34,146 bases of DNA. Origin: a virus. Location of the stretch: the IMG/VR virus record IMGVR_UViG_3300035681_001711, positions 1 to 34,146 of that record. One strand, given 5' to 3'. Positions 17,923-25,258 of this stretch are shown one piece after another (the first letter of the stretch is position 1; each line of letters begins with the position of its first letter). The position numbers and the translations under genes are program-made. The notes under the pieces were generated by a model. The model was given only the letters and a program-made list of their open reading frames with translations. It was not told where the DNA came from and did no database searches.

Positions 17923-18766
17923 ATTTAAATACTCTTTGTGAAATTTTAGAATATAAATCTGTCATATTACTATAAAATGTGTTTAATGAATAATGTTCTG
18001 TTATATAATTTTTACTTGATTCTATTATGTGTTGTAAATTATCCCAATTATTAAGAGTATTATTAATATCATTAATAATAGAATTATAATTATCTATATA
18101 GGATATATTAGATATATTTTTATCTATTAGTAAAGATGATGAGAACACCCATGTTCCGCAAGATGCGCTTAGAATTGTATCATATATATTATGAGGGCTA
18201 ATACAAATCTTATAAAAAGATATGTTTTTAATTGGATCACTATTACTATTCGTAATCAGATCACAATTAATGTAATTATTTATATGTTGGTATAATCTAT
18301 TGATTCCATCATTATTTTCAAAATTTAAAATACATACGTTTTTTTCTTTAGATACTATATCCGATTTTGGAACACCATAAGACATAGTGAGAGTTTCGTT
18401 TGTGTCTGGTAGCGCCCAAAGAGATCTTATCTTATCGTTAAAAAATACCCTATAAGTATTATCTAGTTTTTTATGTAGTATAATACGATCTTCTTTTTTA
18501 AGATGTGTCGGTGGACTATCCATAAACAATATGAGCGTGTTAACATGGTATGCCAATGATAACTTATTTATTATTTGAGAATAATTTAGAGGATTATCAG
18601 CGATAATAAAAGAAAATGGTTGATTTGCTTCATAAATAAAGTTGGCATCCCTATGCTGCTCCAGAATATTGGAAAATAAATTCTTATTTCCAAGATAGTA
18701 AACAGTACTGTGTTTTCTGTTTAATGTATTGACAATAATATTTGTGATATCTAAATTATTGAGCAT
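17912..18766 (-). CDS. GT-B-like cassette protein
   Basis: This is a 284-aa protein with repeated beta-alpha units. The C-terminal part has YDTILSASCGTWVFSSSLLI and then DNYNSIINDINNTLNNWDNL, a layout like the C-terminal Rossmann domain of GT4 glycosyltransferases (conserved A-C-G-x-x-V, followed by a helix counting residues N-x-I-x-x-L). The acidic EGFG donor motif is absent. The N-terminal half is unlike the GT4 sequence at 19727-21379 and has no recognisable motif. It overlaps the 324-aa upstream gene by 11 bases. A sugar-transferase relative is probable; substrate and activity are unknown. Confidence 0.55.
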   Translation of the reverse strand: MLNNLDITNIIVNTLNRKHSTVYYLGNKNLFSNILEQHRDANFIYEANQPFSFIIADNPLNYSQIINKLSLAYHVNTLILFMDSPPTHLKKEDRIILHKKLDNTYRVFFNDKIRSLWALPDTNETLTMSYGVPKSDIVSKEKNVCILNFENNDGINRLYQHINNYINCDLITNSNSDPIKNISFYKICISPHNIYDTILSASCGTWVFSSSLLIDKNISNISYIDNYNSIINDINNTLNNWDNLQHIIESSKNYITEHYSLNTFYSNMTDLYSKISQRVFKYET

Positions 18767-19730
18767 GAGTTTCTAGTATTTCTTGAATATTATCTTTGGG
18801 AATTATATTAGTATATGCAATATCTTTTATATTAGAATCGTTTAAGCTAGATACGCTTCCGTTCTTATTAAGATCAAGTTGATTCCACCAAATATGATTA
18901 TTAACAGATATATTAATGATGGGTCTATTCAACTTATTAGCAAATGGCGTTTGAATATTATCGCTTAATGAAAGAAAAACATCTCCAGTATTATGTGCTG
19001 TGATTACATTAGAAATAGTATTATCTATTGGAACAATAACTATATTAGTAATACTATAATTAATTTCAAATAAATTATACATATCTTTTATATATTTATT
19101 ATATGTCTCTAGCGTTTGCTGAGATATATTACATATATACAAAATTAAACAAGTATTACTATTGTCCTCGAAAGTTTTTATGAAATTGATAATAACATCT
19201 TTAACAATATATTCTGGTAAATTATCAATAATAGTATAATATTTTTTATATTTTGAATATATTCCTAAGTTATATTTACCTATATTATTTTGTGAATAAA
19301 ATCTATGATTTATTGTATATGTTAGTTCTTTTTTATTTTTAATATCAATATTATCTAGTATGAATTTAGTAGTATTATTACTATACAAATAATTTATTTT
19401 TTCATCTAATATAGCATATTTTTGTTTTTGCTCATAAGATGGCATTATATTATGTGTTATTGGCCAAAATATATGATATGGTATTTTTGATGTGTAACAG
19501 TAATTCAAAATCGAGACATTCTGTATAATAACATCAAATGAATTTATCTGTTTATTTTCTGTTATTTCTAATATATCTGTAAATTTTTTATCTTTTATTG
19601 TTTTTGTTCCATCGAATACTGGTCTACTAACTACATCTAATCCCATATCATATAAATTACATAGTAAATTTATAGATTCGTATCCTATACTATTTGATAA
19701 TCTATATGGTGCAATATATAATATTTTCAT
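18756..19730 (-). CDS. Predicted GT-B-fold glycosyltransferase relative
   Basis: This is a 324-aa protein. The N-terminal strand MKILYIAPYRLSNSIGYES followed by a helix is typical of GT-B enzymes (K-I-L-x-x-x-P, then a Gly-containing loop and acceptor helix). The C-terminal domain contains TGDVFLSLSDNIQTPFANKL, the position of the donor-binding D-x-x-x-x-P-S-x-x-E-x-F-G region, again with the key Glu missing. It overlaps the clear GT4 enzyme upstream by four bases (ATGA). The three GT-B-like ORFs downstream of the GT4 gene share this loss of the donor Glu pair, which suggests specialised or non-catalytic roles in one complex. Confidence 0.6.
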   Translation of the reverse strand: MKILYIAPYRLSNSIGYESINLLCNLYDMGLDVVSRPVFDGTKTIKDKKFTDILEITENKQINSFDVIIQNVSILNYCYTSKIPYHIFWPITHNIMPSYEQKQKYAILDEKINYLYSNNTTKFILDNIDIKNKKELTYTINHRFYSQNNIGKYNLGIYSKYKKYYTIIDNLPEYIVKDVIINFIKTFEDNSNTCLILYICNISQQTLETYNKYIKDMYNLFEINYSITNIVIVPIDNTISNVITAHNTGDVFLSLSDNIQTPFANKLNRPIINISVNNHIWWNQLDLNKNGSVSSLNDSNIKDIAYTNIIPKDNIQEILETHAQ

Positions 19731-21379
19731 GTGTTATTTTTTAGATGTGCGTATTGAATAAAGTCTTCTTCGAATTTATGATTTGTTTTTCTTATATCTT
19801 CGGATCTATTATTGTTATCTATCATAACATTTATATAATCATATATATTATTAATATCATATGCGGATATTTGGGTTGGAGAATTATAGCTAAATCCATA
19901 ATCAGCGTTTTGTAGCATATTCAAAAATTTAAATGAAGATAATAAATCTGCATTTCTTACATAATTATTACAAAGATTTGCTAATACGCTAAAATTATTT
20001 TTATTACTATCCGACTGGGTTTTATCGGCTTTATTTAAGATAGTTAACGGTACGTTCCAGTCTGCTCTATATTCCAGATTATCAAAATAGTTTTCCCATA
20101 CTTTGGATATATCATCCCAATTATAATATTTTTCTGTTAGTTGTCTTATTTTTAATCTTTCTGTATTTCTAATCGGTATTGGTTTGGCTATTTGCTTGAG
20201 TATAATACCAATTAGATCTTTGTTATTCGGATATACACGAATGGCTTTTGTTTCTAACTCTTTAAAATAAGAACTAGGATTAACTTTGAATGCTTGTAAT
20301 TTTTCTATAATGTCAACCATTGCACTATAATCTACGGTAGCAATAGGTATCCCACACGCGCCTGCTTCAACTTGTGGCATACCAAAACCTTCACAAATAG
20401 CATATTGTACATAAAGATCAAACAGATTATATATTTCACTTAATTGAGTATCTGAAACACCATTTGATACAGATGGGAACTGACAGGTTTTATTTAGGCA
20501 TTTTGAACACACTTTTAATGGACCACTAAAAACACAAGCCTCAGTATTCTGACAAGTTTTGCATAGGTATGTAAATAGGACATGGTTGGATACTTGGTAT
20601 TGACTAAGTAATTCCGGTATATCCCAGCCCATGTCCGGATATGTGGTATGTAGATATAGGTAAATTTTTTGATTAGTATTTTGTATTTCGGGCAAGGAGA
20701 TTATCTGTTTAAGACTATATAAGAGTTCTGGTATTAGTTTGCGTTTCTGATTTCTCATCACGGAACCAAACACAAAAGCTTCTTGTGGTATATTGAATTT
20801 TTGACGTAGTAGATTTTTATCTTTGATAGAAAAAATATTTAAATTTACACCTGGGCTGGTTGTTGCTATGTACTTAATTTTATTATTAGTTTGTTCTTTT
20901 AGAACTTTTGCCCCCCAATCACTATATGTAAAAATGGCATCTGTTGATAGAAATACGTCTACCCACTCTTCTTGTTGTGGAGCAGAATCTACTGTGGGCA
21001 TAAGGATATGATGAAAATAAGATCTTAAAGGAGATAAGGTTTGGTAGCCGCTCATCCAAAAATCTCTTACGTCAACAACAACATCAGGCTTAAAGTCTAA
21101 TAGAACTTTCTCAAATCTCCACCTTCCAAATTGATTATCTGTTCTAGACATGTATTCCTTATATCTAGGATCATTATCTCTCACAGCATTTGCATAATAA
21201 ATCCAGTCTATATTTTTATCTCTCGGATCATTGACCATACCATAGGAAGCAAATTCTGCAACAACGTATTTGTTAGTTTTATGCCATCTGGATAAAATCT
21301 CGTAAGCATATTTACCAAAACCAGAATTTATGAAGCTGGCTTCGGAGCACATCAATATTTTTAGTTTAGATTTTGCCAT
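19727..21379 (-). CDS. GT4-family glycosyltransferase with zinc-finger insert
   Basis: This is a 550-aa retaining GT-B enzyme. The N-terminus ILMCSEASFINSGFGKYAYE (8-27) is the acceptor-domain strand, Gly loop and helix. The C-domain has FVFGSVMRNQKRK (202-214) and the donor-binding E-x7-E motif CEGFGMPQVEAGACG (E330 and E338 intact). Between residues 273 and 299 sits a six-Cys insert (CKTC, then C282, CSKC, C299), probably a zinc module, not part of a minimal GT4. The last 100 residues are a separate helical region. The ATG at 21379 has no Shine-Dalgarno; a GC-clamped stem-loop lies just upstream. It probably transfers a sugar to phage DNA, a virion protein or a host surface polymer; the sequence does not decide which. 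Confidence 0.85.
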   Translation of the reverse strand: MAKSKLKILMCSEASFINSGFGKYAYEILSRWHKTNKYVVAEFASYGMVNDPRDKNIDWIYYANAVRDNDPRYKEYMSRTDNQFGRWRFEKVLLDFKPDVVVDVRDFWMSGYQTLSPLRSYFHHILMPTVDSAPQQEEWVDVFLSTDAIFTYSDWGAKVLKEQTNNKIKYIATTSPGVNLNIFSIKDKNLLRQKFNIPQEAFVFGSVMRNQKRKLIPELLYSLKQIISLPEIQNTNQKIYLYLHTTYPDMGWDIPELLSQYQVSNHVLFTYLCKTCQNTEACVFSGPLKVCSKCLNKTCQFPSVSNGVSDTQLSEIYNLFDLYVQYAICEGFGMPQVEAGACGIPIATVDYSAMVDIIEKLQAFKVNPSSYFKELETKAIRVYPNNKDLIGIILKQIAKPIPIRNTERLKIRQLTEKYYNWDDISKVWENYFDNLEYRADWNVPLTILNKADKTQSDSNKNNFSVLANLCNNYVRNADLLSSFKFLNMLQNADYGFSYNSPTQISAYDINNIYDYINVMIDNNNRSEDIRKTNHKFEEDFIQYAHLKNNT

Positions 21380-21385
21380 TATATA

Positions 21386-21422
21386 ATAGAATAAGGGGGA
21401 TGTTTCACCCCCAATATTCTAT
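21386..21422 (-). other. GC-clamped stem-loop between ssb and GT4 gene
   Basis: ATAGAATA (21386-21393) pairs perfectly with TATTCTAT (21415-21422). Inside it GGGGG (21395-21399) pairs with CCCCC (21408-21412), leaving an eight-base loop in which TG/CA can pair further. It lies 22 bases after the ssb stop and 6 bases before the GT4 start on the transcript. No U-tract follows, so it is not a standard intrinsic terminator. It could be an attenuator, a processing site, an mRNA stabiliser or a translational control hairpin for the SD-less GT4 gene. Confidence 0.6.
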
Positions 21423-21444
21423 ATTCATTCCTCTTTGAGTCTTG

Positions 21445-21813
21445 TCAGAAAGCAACCGATTCTGATTCTTCTGCCTTTGATCTACTAAGCTTAGTGATCT
21501 TCGAAAAGTTATTAACTCTAACTTTTAGACTACTATGCTTAACTCCATCTTTTTCCCATGTGTCATTTCTAAGAGATCCTTCTACCATAACCAAATCTCC
21601 CTTTTTAAGGGATTCGGCAATAGTTTCTGCTCCGCTGTCCCATGCTTCGCAGTTAATGAAAGATGTAATTCTGTCTTTTTCTCCATTAGACTTTACATAG
21701 TCTCTATTAACAGCAATAGTAAAGTTTACTACGCTAGTTTGTTTTCCGTTTGGATTAACAACTCTTAGCTCAGGATCTCGTGCAAGATTACCCTTCAACA
21801 ATGTGATATTCAT
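21445..21813 (-). CDS. ssb: Single-stranded DNA-binding protein
   Basis: This is a 122-aa protein with the bacterial SSB OB-fold signature: ITLLKGNLARDPELR at the start, VVNFTIAVNRDY, then INCEAWDSGAETIAESLKKGD and VMVEGSLRNDTWE. It ends in an acidic tail with terminal Phe (ESESVAF), equivalent to the partner-binding tail of cellular SSB, so recruitment of replisome proteins is likely. A TTG two codons upstream (21819) is only three bases from the ribosome site, so the ATG at 21813, eight bases from GGAG (21822-21825), is preferred. It has its own promoter overlapping the end of the polymerase gene upstream, which would allow higher expression than the rest of the replication block. Confidence 0.95.
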   Translation of the reverse strand: MNITLLKGNLARDPELRVVNPNGKQTSVVNFTIAVNRDYVKSNGEKDRITSFINCEAWDSGAETIAESLKKGDLVMVEGSLRNDTWEKDGVKHSSLKVRVNNFSKITKLSRSKAEESESVAF

Positions 21814-21854
21814 TTTCAAAACTCCTAAAAGTAAAAACGCTACAACTATATAAC

Positions 21855-21882
21855 ATTATACCAAGCGGCAGCGTTTTGTCAA
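21855..21882 (-). promoter_or_regulatory. Near-consensus sigma70-type promoter for ssb
   Basis: On the minus strand a perfect TTGACA (21877-21882) is followed after 16 bases by a perfect TATAAT (21855-21860). Transcription would start near 21848, giving a 5' leader of about 35 bases before the ssb ATG with its GGAG. The -35 box overlaps the TGA stop of the upstream polymerase ORF. This is the only full-consensus promoter I found by eye in the window. Confidence 0.85.
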
Positions 21883-21895
21883 GATCTTGGTATAA
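21856..21895. repeat. 10-bp inverted repeat over the ssb promoter
   Basis: TTATACCAAG (21856-21865) and CTTGGTATAA (21886-21895) are perfect reverse complements separated by 20 bases. One arm covers five bases of the -10 box and the other lies just upstream of the -35 box, inside the last codons of the polymerase ORF. The layout suits an operator for a dimeric repressor, or a hairpin at the end of the polymerase message. No regulator gene is identified here. Confidence 0.7.
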
Positions 21896-23492
21896 AACAT
21901 TTTTCTACTATAAAAGAGTCTTTTTTAGGACTCTTATTGCCTAGAAATATTAGTACATTTCCTTCGAATAGATAGTTTCGATATTTAGACAATTGATCAG
22001 GAAATAGGATAACGGAATCCAAGGATGCGTATTGATCCTCTATTGTGACAAAAGCCATTTCTGCACCAGCATTTTTCCCATTCTTTGTCTTAACAAAATT
22101 TATATTACTAATTTCGCCAGCTAAAATAATATTTTTAACATTATTGGTATGTTTAAACATTTTGCAATCACAGTTGGTCATACTAATGTCGTACGAGTCT
22201 ATTTTAAAACAGGTAATAGACGCCCCAAGCAACGCATTTTCTGTGTCAGACAACCATTCTATTTTATCATTTAGTGAGTATGGTGGATTTTTATATAGTT
22301 TAATTAAATTTTGTATATTAGTTTTTCGTTTAATATTAATCTTACTATTAGTCAGTAGATTCTCTAAAACTTGTCCTAAATGTTTTTGGTTTATGTCTAA
22401 AAGATCTAATTCTCTAGATGTTAATTCTGATATTATGTCATATTCAAATAACATTTGTGTGCGTGACATATGATAATAATCAAGGGCTCCGCATGATATT
22501 AGTGCCTTAGCGGCTGTAGAGTTTATTTTATTGAGCAATTTTACTAAGCATCCATACCATGATATAGAATTAAGATCCATATTTTTGACTATTTCCATAA
22601 TCTTATCATATACCGAATAACCAACACCTTTTATATCTGTTAAACCAAAATAAATTTTATCATCGTTTATAGTAAAGTGTTTATTAAGTTTTCTTAAATC
22701 TGGAACGCAAACAGTAACATCCATTTCTGTCGCGTTTCTAATTAATTCCTTAATCTCTTTTTGGGGATCCATCTTGTCTTTTGCGAACTTTAAATATGAT
22801 GCAAAAAATACTTTGGCAAAGTGTGCTTTTGCATATGCTGATGAATATGCATTCATAGCATAACTTACAGCGTGGCTCTTGTTAAAGCTATATCTTTGAC
22901 TTTTTTCTATCCAACCAAAAATTTCTTCGCTCTCATCTTCCGAGACAATATTAAGTTTTTTAACACCATCTTTGAATTTAACTTTGATTTTTGCCATTTC
23001 TTCTGGTTTCTTTTTGCCTATGGCCTTACGAAGCATATCGGCTTCTTGAAGATCGAACCCGGCCACCGCCTGAGCGATTTGCATGGCTTGTTCTTGATAA
23101 ATCATCTCGCCATAGGTGGATTTTAATGAAGGCTCAAGAGAAGGATGGAAGTAGTCTAATTCTTCTAGACCATTTTTTTTATCTATATAATGATCACTGA
23201 TGCTTTTGCCTTCCCTATATGCCTCTAATGATCCTGGTCGCATAATACTAATCAATGCAGAAAGCTGCTCTATATTTTGTGGTTTAAGTTTTTTGGACAT
23301 GCTAGAGCCTAGTCTGGACTCTAATTGGAAAACGCCTTTTGTGTTTCCTTGTGCTATCATATCCCATGTTTTGGAACATTCTAGATTTAGATTTTCTAGT
23401 TTGCCATCGAAATCTATTCTAGGAATACCATCCTGGGTATAGTCCAATACCTTAAATTTACAACCACAATCAAACGTATAGTGATGATTCAT
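21879..23492 (-). CDS. DNA polymerase III alpha, fingers and OB-fold fragment
   Basis: This 537-aa C-terminal third of a bacterial-type (C-family) polymerase starts with HHYTFDCGCKFKVL, not part of standard DnaE. It joins the family at NTKGVFQLESRLG (about residue 50) and continues through LSALISIMRPG, YGEMIYQEQAMQIAQAVAGF, EADMLRKAIGKKK and SQRYSFNKSHAVSYA, the fingers and primer-template region. A helix-hairpin-helix-like part (LTDIKGVG) follows, then an OB fold near residues 450-520 (KNIILAGEISNI, MAFVTIEDQYASLDSVILFP). It carries no catalytic Asp of its own and must work with the palm fragment at 24374-25258. I recall phage polymerases with an FDCGC segment, so this start may be natural. 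No Shine-Dalgarno is seen; the upstream exonuclease stop lies six bases before the start. Confidence 0.9.
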   Translation of the reverse strand: MNHHYTFDCGCKFKVLDYTQDGIPRIDFDGKLENLNLECSKTWDMIAQGNTKGVFQLESRLGSSMSKKLKPQNIEQLSALISIMRPGSLEAYREGKSISDHYIDKKNGLEELDYFHPSLEPSLKSTYGEMIYQEQAMQIAQAVAGFDLQEADMLRKAIGKKKPEEMAKIKVKFKDGVKKLNIVSEDESEEIFGWIEKSQRYSFNKSHAVSYAMNAYSSAYAKAHFAKVFFASYLKFAKDKMDPQKEIKELIRNATEMDVTVCVPDLRKLNKHFTINDDKIYFGLTDIKGVGYSVYDKIMEIVKNMDLNSISWYGCLVKLLNKINSTAAKALISCGALDYYHMSRTQMLFEYDIISELTSRELDLLDINQKHLGQVLENLLTNSKINIKRKTNIQNLIKLYKNPPYSLNDKIEWLSDTENALLGASITCFKIDSYDISMTNCDCKMFKHTNNVKNIILAGEISNINFVKTKNGKNAGAEMAFVTIEDQYASLDSVILFPDQLSKYRNYLFEGNVLIFLGNKSPKKDSFIVEKCFIPRS

Positions 23493-23497
23493 AAATA

Positions 23498-24199
23498 TTA
23501 TGCGGACGCTGTGGCGAACGCGTTTTTGAATTTAACCTTATTACCAAGATTTCTATGAAGTTTCATAAATCTAATAAGAATATCAGCCGTGGCTCTTACA
23601 TCATTTAGAGCATCATGAGATCCACTATTGCCAAGACCTAGGTATTCTCTAACATTATCTAATGTATAGTTTTTTAGTTCATTGTTTCCTTCAAACCAAT
23701 AAAATATAACATTCATTAGATCTATAACGTCTCGTGGATAAAAAAGAGATGTTCTTCCCTCCTTATTGACATTATTATATTTCGTACTTAGTCTTTCTAT
23801 AATTCTAAGATCAAATCTATTTATATTGTATCCAGCGGCTATTGGTGCTGTAAAACAAGATTTTTTATCTGATCTTATATGATATTTCTCTAAATAAGAT
23901 ACGAACATTTTCCATCCATTATCCTGATTTTGATAAGATTTCCAGTCCTCTAATATTTTGGTTTTCTCGCATCCTCTAACCTTGGCATGGAAATCAAGAA
24001 CATCACTATCATCATATATATAATCAGGTTTTTCATCCAATATGGATGGTTTTAGATTAATATTAAATTCTGAATCTTTGATAATTTCTAATTTATATGG
24101 ATCTATTATCAGAGAGGCAATTTGAACGGGGCTACAAAGGTCAGGATTAGCCCCGTCCGTTTCTAAATCAAATACACAAATTTTTTGTAAATTAGCCAT
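23498..24199 (-). CDS. DEDDh 3'-5' exonuclease (DnaQ/epsilon-like)
   Basis: This is a 233-aa proofreading-type exonuclease. Motif I is FDLETDG (D11, E13), motif II is AAGYNINRFD and motif III is GSHDALNDVRATAD with the His and Asp in place, so all DEDDh residues are intact. It is longer than a minimal epsilon domain, with an insert after motif I (residues 50-90). GGAG lies four bases before the ATG. The gene sits between the palm and the fingers ORFs of the polymerase and overlaps the 60-aa ORF upstream by eight bases. It is probably the proofreading subunit of this phage's split polymerase. Confidence 0.92.
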   Translation of the reverse strand: MANLQKICVFDLETDGANPDLCSPVQIASLIIDPYKLEIIKDSEFNINLKPSILDEKPDYIYDDSDVLDFHAKVRGCEKTKILEDWKSYQNQDNGWKMFVSYLEKYHIRSDKKSCFTAPIAAGYNINRFDLRIIERLSTKYNNVNKEGRTSLFYPRDVIDLMNVIFYWFEGNNELKNYTLDNVREYLGLGNSGSHDALNDVRATADILIRFMKLHRNLGNKVKFKNAFATASA

Positions 24200-24374
24200 T
24201 TGTCTCCACTACTGTGTTTCCTGGGAAAAAAGTCCTTTGATTACTATCTGTCGCAACATGACAATTAACGCTTCTGCAACAACTTACTCTAACTTCTTGG
24301 ATCTTAGTATATTCTACATTATTAGCTTTAAAGTTTTCGCCCACAGCAACTTGGTCTAATGTTTTTGTTAACAT
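24192..24374 (-). CDS. Small conserved phage-type protein, 60 aa
   Basis: The ATG overlaps the TAA of the palm fragment (TAATG), with GGAG seven bases upstream, so it is a real coupled gene. The sequence LDQVAVGENFKANNVEYTKI followed by FFPGNTVVE matches a small beta-rich module I recall from many phages (V-G-x-x-F-x-x-x-G-x-x-Y-x-K then F-x-x-x-T-x-V). The middle contains Cys-Cys and another Cys (VSCCRSVNCHV). Function is unknown. Its position between palm and exonuclease genes is notable. Confidence 0.7.
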   Translation of the reverse strand: MLTKTLDQVAVGENFKANNVEYTKIQEVRVSCCRSVNCHVATDSNQRTFFPGNTVVETNG

Positions 24375-25258
24375 TATAGTTCTCCGTTTTTTAGGTATTC
24401 TGATACAGACATGATTTTGTCCAAATAAGCTATACCCAATATATCAAATTTAATTAAACCCAAACTCTCTAGATCATTCATCTCCATGCCCGCTATCAGC
24501 TGATCATTTCTATTATCATAGACCATAGGACACAGAGATGCAAGATCTTCGGTACCTATTATTACACCAGCAGCGTGTTTGCTTTGGTTGGATTTTGTTC
24601 CTTCAAGCCTTATGGCCTGTTCAAATCTTTTCGATAATGGACCAGCCAACGAACCATCTTCTGCTATATAGCACCATTCTTTCAGTTTGTCTGTGTTATT
24701 CTCTAAAGCCCATCTAATAATCGAGGCTTCTCCGGTATCTTCTTTCATCTCTTGAAGTTCGTCGGCTATTTTGGCTTCGTCAGGAATAAATTTGGTAATA
24801 GAATTCATTTCTTCGAAAGATATATTACCATATACTCTTAGCACATCTTTTAACGCCCCTCTACCTTTCATAGTATTAAAAGTAATCATTTGTGATACTT
24901 TGCCATGTCCATATTTACTTTTTATATATTCTAATACTTGTTCTCGTTTATCTATTGGGATATCTATATCGATATCTGGCATTTGTATTCTGGCTGGAAT
25001 GCTTTGTATTGGACGAGTATTATCAAGCTGATCGACAATACCATATATCCACATTATATAACTATTAATAGTGTTTTCGGATAAAATATTTTTATTTACT
25101 ATTATATGATTATAGTATGATATATTTTCTGGAGCCGAAAGAACTATAGAGCATTCATGTTCAAGAAATCTATTATTTTTTTCTTGTTCTAACCTTTCGA
25201 TTATAGGCTGGCTTTTAATCTCATGTACTAGTCTAGTAAGTGTAGAATTTTTTTCCAT
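24374..25258 (-). CDS. DNA polymerase III alpha, catalytic palm fragment
   Basis: This is a 294-aa protein. From residue 89 onward it is clearly C-family polymerase: RIQMPDIDIDIPIDKRE (catalytic Asp pair among D95/D97/D99), YGHGKVSQMITFNTMKGRGALKDV, RLEGTKSNQSKHAAGVII (thumb/palm) and LGLIKFDILGIAYLDKI (third catalytic Asp, D272). It stops soon after, before the fingers. The first 86 residues (MEKNSTLTRLVHEIKSQ onward) have no counterpart I recognise in DnaE, yet they are open and in the same frame. The start overlaps the 3' end of the LAGLIDADG gene by 31 bases and has no Shine-Dalgarno. The frame is the same as that of the PHP fragment at 26069-27367. It is either a separately translated subunit or a downstream exon. 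Confidence 0.9.
   Translation of the reverse strand: MEKNSTLTRLVHEIKSQPIIERLEQEKNNRFLEHECSIVLSAPENISYYNHIIVNKNILSENTINSYIMWIYGIVDQLDNTRPIQSIPARIQMPDIDIDIPIDKREQVLEYIKSKYGHGKVSQMITFNTMKGRGALKDVLRVYGNISFEEMNSITKFIPDEAKIADELQEMKEDTGEASIIRWALENNTDKLKEWCYIAEDGSLAGPLSKRFEQAIRLEGTKSNQSKHAAGVIIGTEDLASLCPMVYDNRNDQLIAGMEMNDLESLGLIKFDILGIAYLDKIMSVSEYLKNGEL

Noticed and set aside
21386-21422. Intrinsic terminator after ssb
   Set aside because: The stem is strong, but no U-tract follows on either strand, and the next gene starts six bases later.
22045-23442. Long plus-strand ORFs opposite the polymerase fragments
   Set aside because: They are antisense shadows of clearly conserved minus-strand coding sequence, with no ribosome sites or recognisable motifs.
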